The position numbers and the translations under genes were made by a program. The notes below the pieces were generated by a model, which was given only the letters and a program-made list of their open reading frames with translations, was not told where the DNA came from and ran no database searches. DNA of 9,747 nucleotides from Acidobacteriota bacterium. GTDB taxonomy: Bacteria; Acidobacteriota; Terriglobia; Terriglobales; Acidobacteriaceae. The stretch covers positions 1 to 9,747 of the forward strand of contig JAJYSL010000163.1 in assembly GCA_021793595.1 (NCBI GenBank), given 5' to 3'. Positions 6,363 through 9,747 of this stretch are shown in pieces. Every line of letters begins with the position of its first letter. Position 1 is the first letter of the stretch.

Positions 6363-7307
6363 ATGCTAGAGCAATCCTTGAGCATTCACACCATCGTTGT
6401 GTGTATAGACTTCACGTCAGCGTCCGATTTAGCGTTGCGCTACGCAAGGCGATTTGCAATTCGCTCCAGCGCCAGACTTCTACTGGTGCATATCGTCGAT
6501 CCCGCAACTGTTTCCCCTGAGGAGATGGATGCTCACCTAGCCCTGCGCGACATGGTCGATTCAGCCAAGGCCGATATGCAAAAGCTCTGTGCCGAGTTGG
6601 CTGAAAACGCCGTGGAAAGCAGCGGAATCGTGCGGCACGGCAATGTCAGGGACATGATCCTGGAAGTCGTGCGTGAAAACCATGCCGACCTCATCGTGCT
6701 GGGCAGCAAAGGCGAGGTACTCACGGACCGGCCGCGCTTCGGTACCGTGGCCGAGCAACTGGTCCGGGCAGCTCCCTGCCCCGTGTTGACAGTCGTGCCG
6801 GAATCGCGCTGGCAAGAGTTGGAGAACGATCGCCGGCGACTGCTGCTGGTCCCCACCGACTTTTCGGCAACCTCGCAGGCGGGATTCCTGTATGCCTTGG
6901 CGTTTGCTCGGTCCATAGGAGCCTCCCTGCTGCTAGTACATGCGGTTGAATATTCTTTCTCTGTGGAACCGATTGCGGCGCAACTCGCAAGTTTGGGCGC
7001 AAAGGACATGCGTATGCTGCTGGCCTCGGCTCGCGCGGCGCATGTGGAAGCCGAGTCCATTGTTCGGACCGGTGATGCGAGTGAGGTCATTCTCGAATTA
7101 GCCCGGGAGCGGAAGGCGGACTACATCGTGATGGGAGTACGCGGAGGAGATAGGGTGGATGGAACGCGTCTCCATGGCAGAGTGCAGGGTTTGATGCATC
7201 AATCGCCTTGCCCGCTTATTTCGATTTATCTTGGTAAATCAAGCGCAACGTCGTCCAGCAAACGCGAGGCACGGCAGGCGATCTCCGAAGCCCATTCTTC
7301 CCCGTGA
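6363..7307 (+). CDS. Tandem-domain universal stress protein (UspA family)
   Basis: This 314-residue cytoplasmic protein has two UspA domains (Pfam PF00582), at about 8-146 and 158-290. Such proteins bind ATP or other nucleotides and help cells survive starvation, low oxygen or other stress; the exact role is unknown. Domain 1 has the beta-strand start TIVVCIDF (10-17), the aspartate usual in the family (Asp16) and a full nucleotide loop: GSKG (114-117), nine residues, then Gly127-Thr128. Domain 2 starts LLLVPTDFS (160-168). Its loop is GVRG (258-261), ten residues, then Gly272-Arg273, which departs from the G-2X-G-9X-G(S/T) pattern and may bind nucleotide poorly. A Ser/Lys/Ala-rich tail follows from about 292. 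I chose the ATG at 6363, with GGGAG seven bases upstream, over an in-frame TTG at 6339. It may follow the secreted-protein gene in one transcript, unless the hairpin at 6224-6253 terminates. Confidence 0.93.
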   Translation: MLEQSLSIHTIVVCIDFTSASDLALRYARRFAIRSSARLLLVHIVDPATVSPEEMDAHLALRDMVDSAKADMQKLCAELAENAVESSGIVRHGNVRDMILEVVRENHADLIVLGSKGEVLTDRPRFGTVAEQLVRAAPCPVLTVVPESRWQELENDRRRLLLVPTDFSATSQAGFLYALAFARSIGASLLLVHAVEYSFSVEPIAAQLASLGAKDMRMLLASARAAHVEAESIVRTGDASEVILELARERKADYIVMGVRGGDRVDGTRLHGRVQGLMHQSPCPLISIYLGKSSATSSSKREARQAISEAHSSP

Positions 7308-7449
7308 TGCGATATTTGGCCCAACGTCGGCAGACATTTAGAGAAAGCCTTGGAATGGAGCCCGGCTAGCAATCACCCTATCGCAGCTTGGGTTGGATCC
7401 ATCACGTGCTTTTGGGATGATGGTATTTGTCGATTTGCAGGTGTTGTTC

Positions 7450-8544
7450 ATGGGGACTCGCACTCAAGCCAAGACCGTCGCTTCTGTAGTTCTTGTTGCG
7501 GCCGTGCTGGTCTCCTGGAACAGAATTTCCGCAGCCAAGGCGTCCTCCTCTTCTTCGCAGCCAAGAGTTATGATTCGGAGATGCGTTCAAAATCTGACTA
7601 AGCAGATCCGCTCCCCAATCCCAATCCGCTTTCAGGAAAGAACCGATGCTCCCTGGGGATCGGAGGTGCGAGAGGTCCTATTGACGAACGAAGGGAGAGT
7701 CGATCGCTTGATCGCGATTGGCGATCAACCGCTGACAGCAGCACAGCAGAAAAAGGAGGTAGACAGGCTGAATTCGCTCCTACAAAGATCAACAGCCCGC
7801 CCCCTGATGCGCGACCAGGATGAGGAACAGCAGCGGCGCCTGAGATTAGTAGCTGCGATACCGACTGCATTCGCCTACCAAATATCCGCAGAACCCGAGC
7901 CAGGCATCCAGGAGCTTACCTTCCGTCCGTCCGAGCATTTCCATCCGGAAAACCGGGAAACAAGGGTCTATCAAGGCATGCGAGGCATCTTACAAATCGA
8001 TACGCGCCACGAACAACTTCTTCGCGTGGATGGAGAGATCTTTCGAAAAGTCTCCTTTGGTTGGGGCATCCTGGGAAATCTCCATCGCGGCGGTCACTTT
8101 CGTATTGAACAACACGAGGTACTGTCGGGCCATTGGGAAATTACAGAAATGGACTTTGATTTCACCTACACCATCTTTTTCTTTTCCACGAAGCATTATG
8201 TTCGCAAAACAAGCAACACCGCCTATACTCTGATCGATCCCGGTACGCGATTGTCGGAAGCAATCCAGCTACTTCTCACAGAACCCTCTAATATGTCCAT
8301 TCGCAACAGCTTCGCGGGCAGTTACGCCAATTCTCCATCTGCGGCAGATTCCCGCACCGAAGGGCAGAACACACCCTTGGAGAAAAATCGCCGGCCGACC
8401 GACAGGTTCCCGTCTTCCTACACAAGAAGGCCGCCCGTCGGACACGCCGTTCTTCCGCTATTTCGACAGACACCGCACTGGCGGGCTACGCCAGGAAACA
8501 TAACGCAGCAGGCAAAGGCGAATGGAAAGTGGGGCTTCCAATGA
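7450..8544 (+). CDS. Secreted protein of unknown function with an extended C-terminus
   Basis: The 364-residue product is probably exported. It has a basic start, a hydrophobic stretch at about 10-21 and a possible cleavage site after Ala31 (AKA before Ser32). Residues 81-112 are polar and helical. Residues 174-275 look like alternating beta strands with the conserved-looking pattern GILQIDTRHEQLLRVDGEIF (179-198), then FGWGILGNLHRGGHFRIEQ (203-221). I associate this pattern with uncharacterised acidobacterial secreted proteins, perhaps of a LolA/lipoprotein-carrier-like fold; that is memory, not a search. From about residue 281 the composition shifts to Ser, Pro and Arg without strand patterns. 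The start is uncertain: ATG at 7450 gives the best signal peptide but has a weak ribosome site (GCAGGTG), while ATGs at 7417 and 7420 and a TTG at 7393 are in frame. The stop overlaps the next start as ATGA. Confidence 0.77.
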   Translation: MGTRTQAKTVASVVLVAAVLVSWNRISAAKASSSSSQPRVMIRRCVQNLTKQIRSPIPIRFQERTDAPWGSEVREVLLTNEGRVDRLIAIGDQPLTAAQQKKEVDRLNSLLQRSTARPLMRDQDEEQQRRLRLVAAIPTAFAYQISAEPEPGIQELTFRPSEHFHPENRETRVYQGMRGILQIDTRHEQLLRVDGEIFRKVSFGWGILGNLHRGGHFRIEQHEVLSGHWEITEMDFDFTYTIFFFSTKHYVRKTSNTAYTLIDPGTRLSEAIQLLLTEPSNMSIRNSFAGSYANSPSAADSRTEGQNTPLEKNRRPTDRFPSSYTRRPPVGHAVLPLFRQTPHWRATPGNITQQAKANGKWGFQ

Positions 8545-9747
8545 GGTTTCTGGCTCTAGCATTGGACTACGACGGCACGATTGCTACAGACGATGTTGTT
8601 GGCATTGACGTACGGCAGGCGATTGCAACGCTTCGCGCGCAGAACATCCTGGTATTGATTGTTACGGGACGAATATTGTCGGAGCTGGAGAAGGTGGCGG
8701 GCGATTTGCATTTTGTGGATGCCATCGTCGCCGAAAATGGCGCCGTAATCTACATTCCGGATAGCGGATATTCGCAACTTCTCGGTGAACCGCCTCCAGC
8801 CGCTCTTCTGGACGCCCTTGTTCTGAGAGGAATCAACTTCAAGTCGGGTCATTCGATCGTGGAAGCAGAGGCAAAGGATGCTCCACAACTGCTGGAAATA
8901 TTGCGAACTCGGGAATTGCCGCACTCCCTGGTGTTTAACCGAGGACGGGTCATGATTCTGGGACAGGCCATCAGCAAAGCCACTGGTTTAAAGGAGATCC
9001 TCAAGATTCTTCGCTTGTCGCCACACAATGTATTGGCCATTGGCGATGCGGAAAACGATCACGAGTTGCTGCGATCTTGCGAACTCGGAGTCGCCGTCGC
9101 ATGGGGCAGCTCAATGCTGATGGCAGCGGCCGACTACGTACTGCCTGGGAATGGTCCCGAAGCAGTGGCCACATATCTTCTCTCGCTAGCTAATACTCGC
9201 AGGATTCCACCTTCGCAGAAGAACCGTCGCAGTGTACTGTTGGGATACAAAGATTCGGGAGATTCGTTCTCTCTTGCGGTGCGAGGTCGCACTGTCTTGA
9301 TTGCTGGAGATACCAAATCTGGCAAGTCGTGGGCGGCGGGGCTGCTTTGCGAACAGCTAATCCTTTTCGGCTATTCGTTGCTCATTATTGATCCAGAGGG
9401 CGACTATACGTCGCTGGAAGCTCTTCCTGGGGTTGTTGTATATGGAGGCGAGGATCCGTTGCCGCGCCCTCGCGATCTATTGCGCGCCTTGCGCCATGGC
9501 GATATCAGTGTAGTGATAGATCTGTCCCACACGCCGCATCATGTCCGATTGGACTATGTCCAAAATCTACTGCCATCCGTCGCTATCCTGCGCCGCTATA
9601 CCGGATTGCCTCACCGTATTGTTGTCGATGAGGCTCATTATTTTCTGCATGGTGAGAGTTCAAGAGAACTACTGGATCTGGATGTGCTTTCGTACATCCT
9701 AGTTAGTTATCGAGCGTCAAGTCTACATCGCAGCATCTTGGCAAGTT
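8541..9747 (+). CDS. HAD-superfamily phosphatase fused to a HerA/FtsK-like P-loop ATPase (3' end cut by the window)
   Basis: The frame runs uninterrupted from ATG 8541 to the window end (402 codons seen, no stop). Residues 1-215 form a HAD hydrolase with a C2-type cap (sucrose-phosphatase/Cof-like class). Motif I is LDYDGT with Asp9 and Asp11, motif II VTGR with Thr42, motif III Lys146, and motif IV GDAEND with Asp169 and Asp173. ENGA (65-68) is typical of the class. After a short linker, residues about 248-402 form a P-loop ATPase of the HerA/FtsK/VirB4 kind. Walker A is GDTKSGKS (256-263), IIDPEGDY (282-289) sits on the next strand, and Walker B VVDEAH has Asp363 and Glu364. SYRASSLHRSILAS (389-402) leads toward the missing end. 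Both halves look catalytically intact. The substrate is unknown: a sugar phosphate or other small phosphoester is likely for the HAD half. The ATGA overlap with the secreted-protein gene implies coupled translation; the Shine-Dalgarno (GTGGGG) is modest. Confidence 0.92.
   Translation, partial: MRFLALALDYDGTIATDDVVGIDVRQAIATLRAQNILVLIVTGRILSELEKVAGDLHFVDAIVAENGAVIYIPDSGYSQLLGEPPPAALLDALVLRGINFKSGHSIVEAEAKDAPQLLEILRTRELPHSLVFNRGRVMILGQAISKATGLKEILKILRLSPHNVLAIGDAENDHELLRSCELGVAVAWGSSMLMAAADYVLPGNGPEAVATYLLSLANTRRIPPSQKNRRSVLLGYKDSGDSFSLAVRGRTVLIAGDTKSGKSWAAGLLCEQLILFGYSLLIIDPEGDYTSLEALPGVVVYGGEDPLPRPRDLLRALRHGDISVVIDLSHTPHHVRLDYVQNLLPSVAILRRYTGLPHRIVVDEAHYFLHGESSRELLDLDVLSYILVSYRASSLHRSILAS

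Noticed and set aside
7317..7332. Possible third sigma-54-like element (TGGCCCAACGTCGGCA) before the gene at 7450
   Set aside because: The spacing is right, but the -12 half is CGGCA and only about 8 of 12 consensus positions match. It is too weak to report as a feature.
1..9747. CRISPR array, insertion sequence, phage or defence gene, tRNA, rRNA
   Set aside because: I looked for repeat-spacer periodicity, transposase motifs, terminal inverted repeats and tRNA-like folds and saw none. The HerA-like ATPase alone, without a nuclease partner in view, is not enough to call a defence system.

Overview
The window reads as bacterial chromosomal DNA of moderate GC content. My best guess is an Acidobacteriota-like (Terriglobia) genome. 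This rests on family resemblance remembered for the secreted protein at 7450-8544 and the HAD-ATPase fusion, plus the stress-type gene mix. No rRNA, tRNA or phylogenetic marker is present, so the assignment is an inference.

Layout. Positions 1-318 hold no gene I can support. At 319-1167 (+) lies the front half of a heavy-metal P-type ATPase: membrane helices and actuator domain only, with no phosphorylation domain. It converges on a two-gene minus-strand operon. The operon's first gene is a complete 937-residue P2-type (calcium-type) cation ATPase (5113-2300). It overlaps by 14 bases an AI-2E/PerM-family membrane protein (2313-1264), and a candidate terminator hairpin follows the second stop.

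A 423-base divergent intergenic region (5114-5536) separates that operon from plus-strand genes. It carries two sigma-54-like -24/-12 elements pointing outward, one toward each flanking gene. Between them are two 18-base dyads of the same 7-4-7 geometry and a direct repeat, which is the layout expected for a shared enhancer-controlled divergent promoter.

The plus strand then has a secreted, helical protein of unknown function (5537-6100), a strong hairpin, a tandem-domain universal stress protein (6363-7307), and a secreted protein of unknown function (7450-8544). The last gene (8541 to the window end) overlaps its neighbour by ATGA. It fuses a HAD phosphatase to a HerA/FtsK-like P-loop ATPase and is cut by the window edge, so it is an open reading frame with no stop in view.

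How the genes may work together. Ion transport, a universal stress protein, envelope proteins and possible sigma-54 control suggest an envelope, ion or energy-stress island. The least understood piece is the HAD-ATPase fusion. It encodes an apparently intact phosphatase active site and intact Walker A and B motifs in one chain, probably co-translated with a secreted protein.
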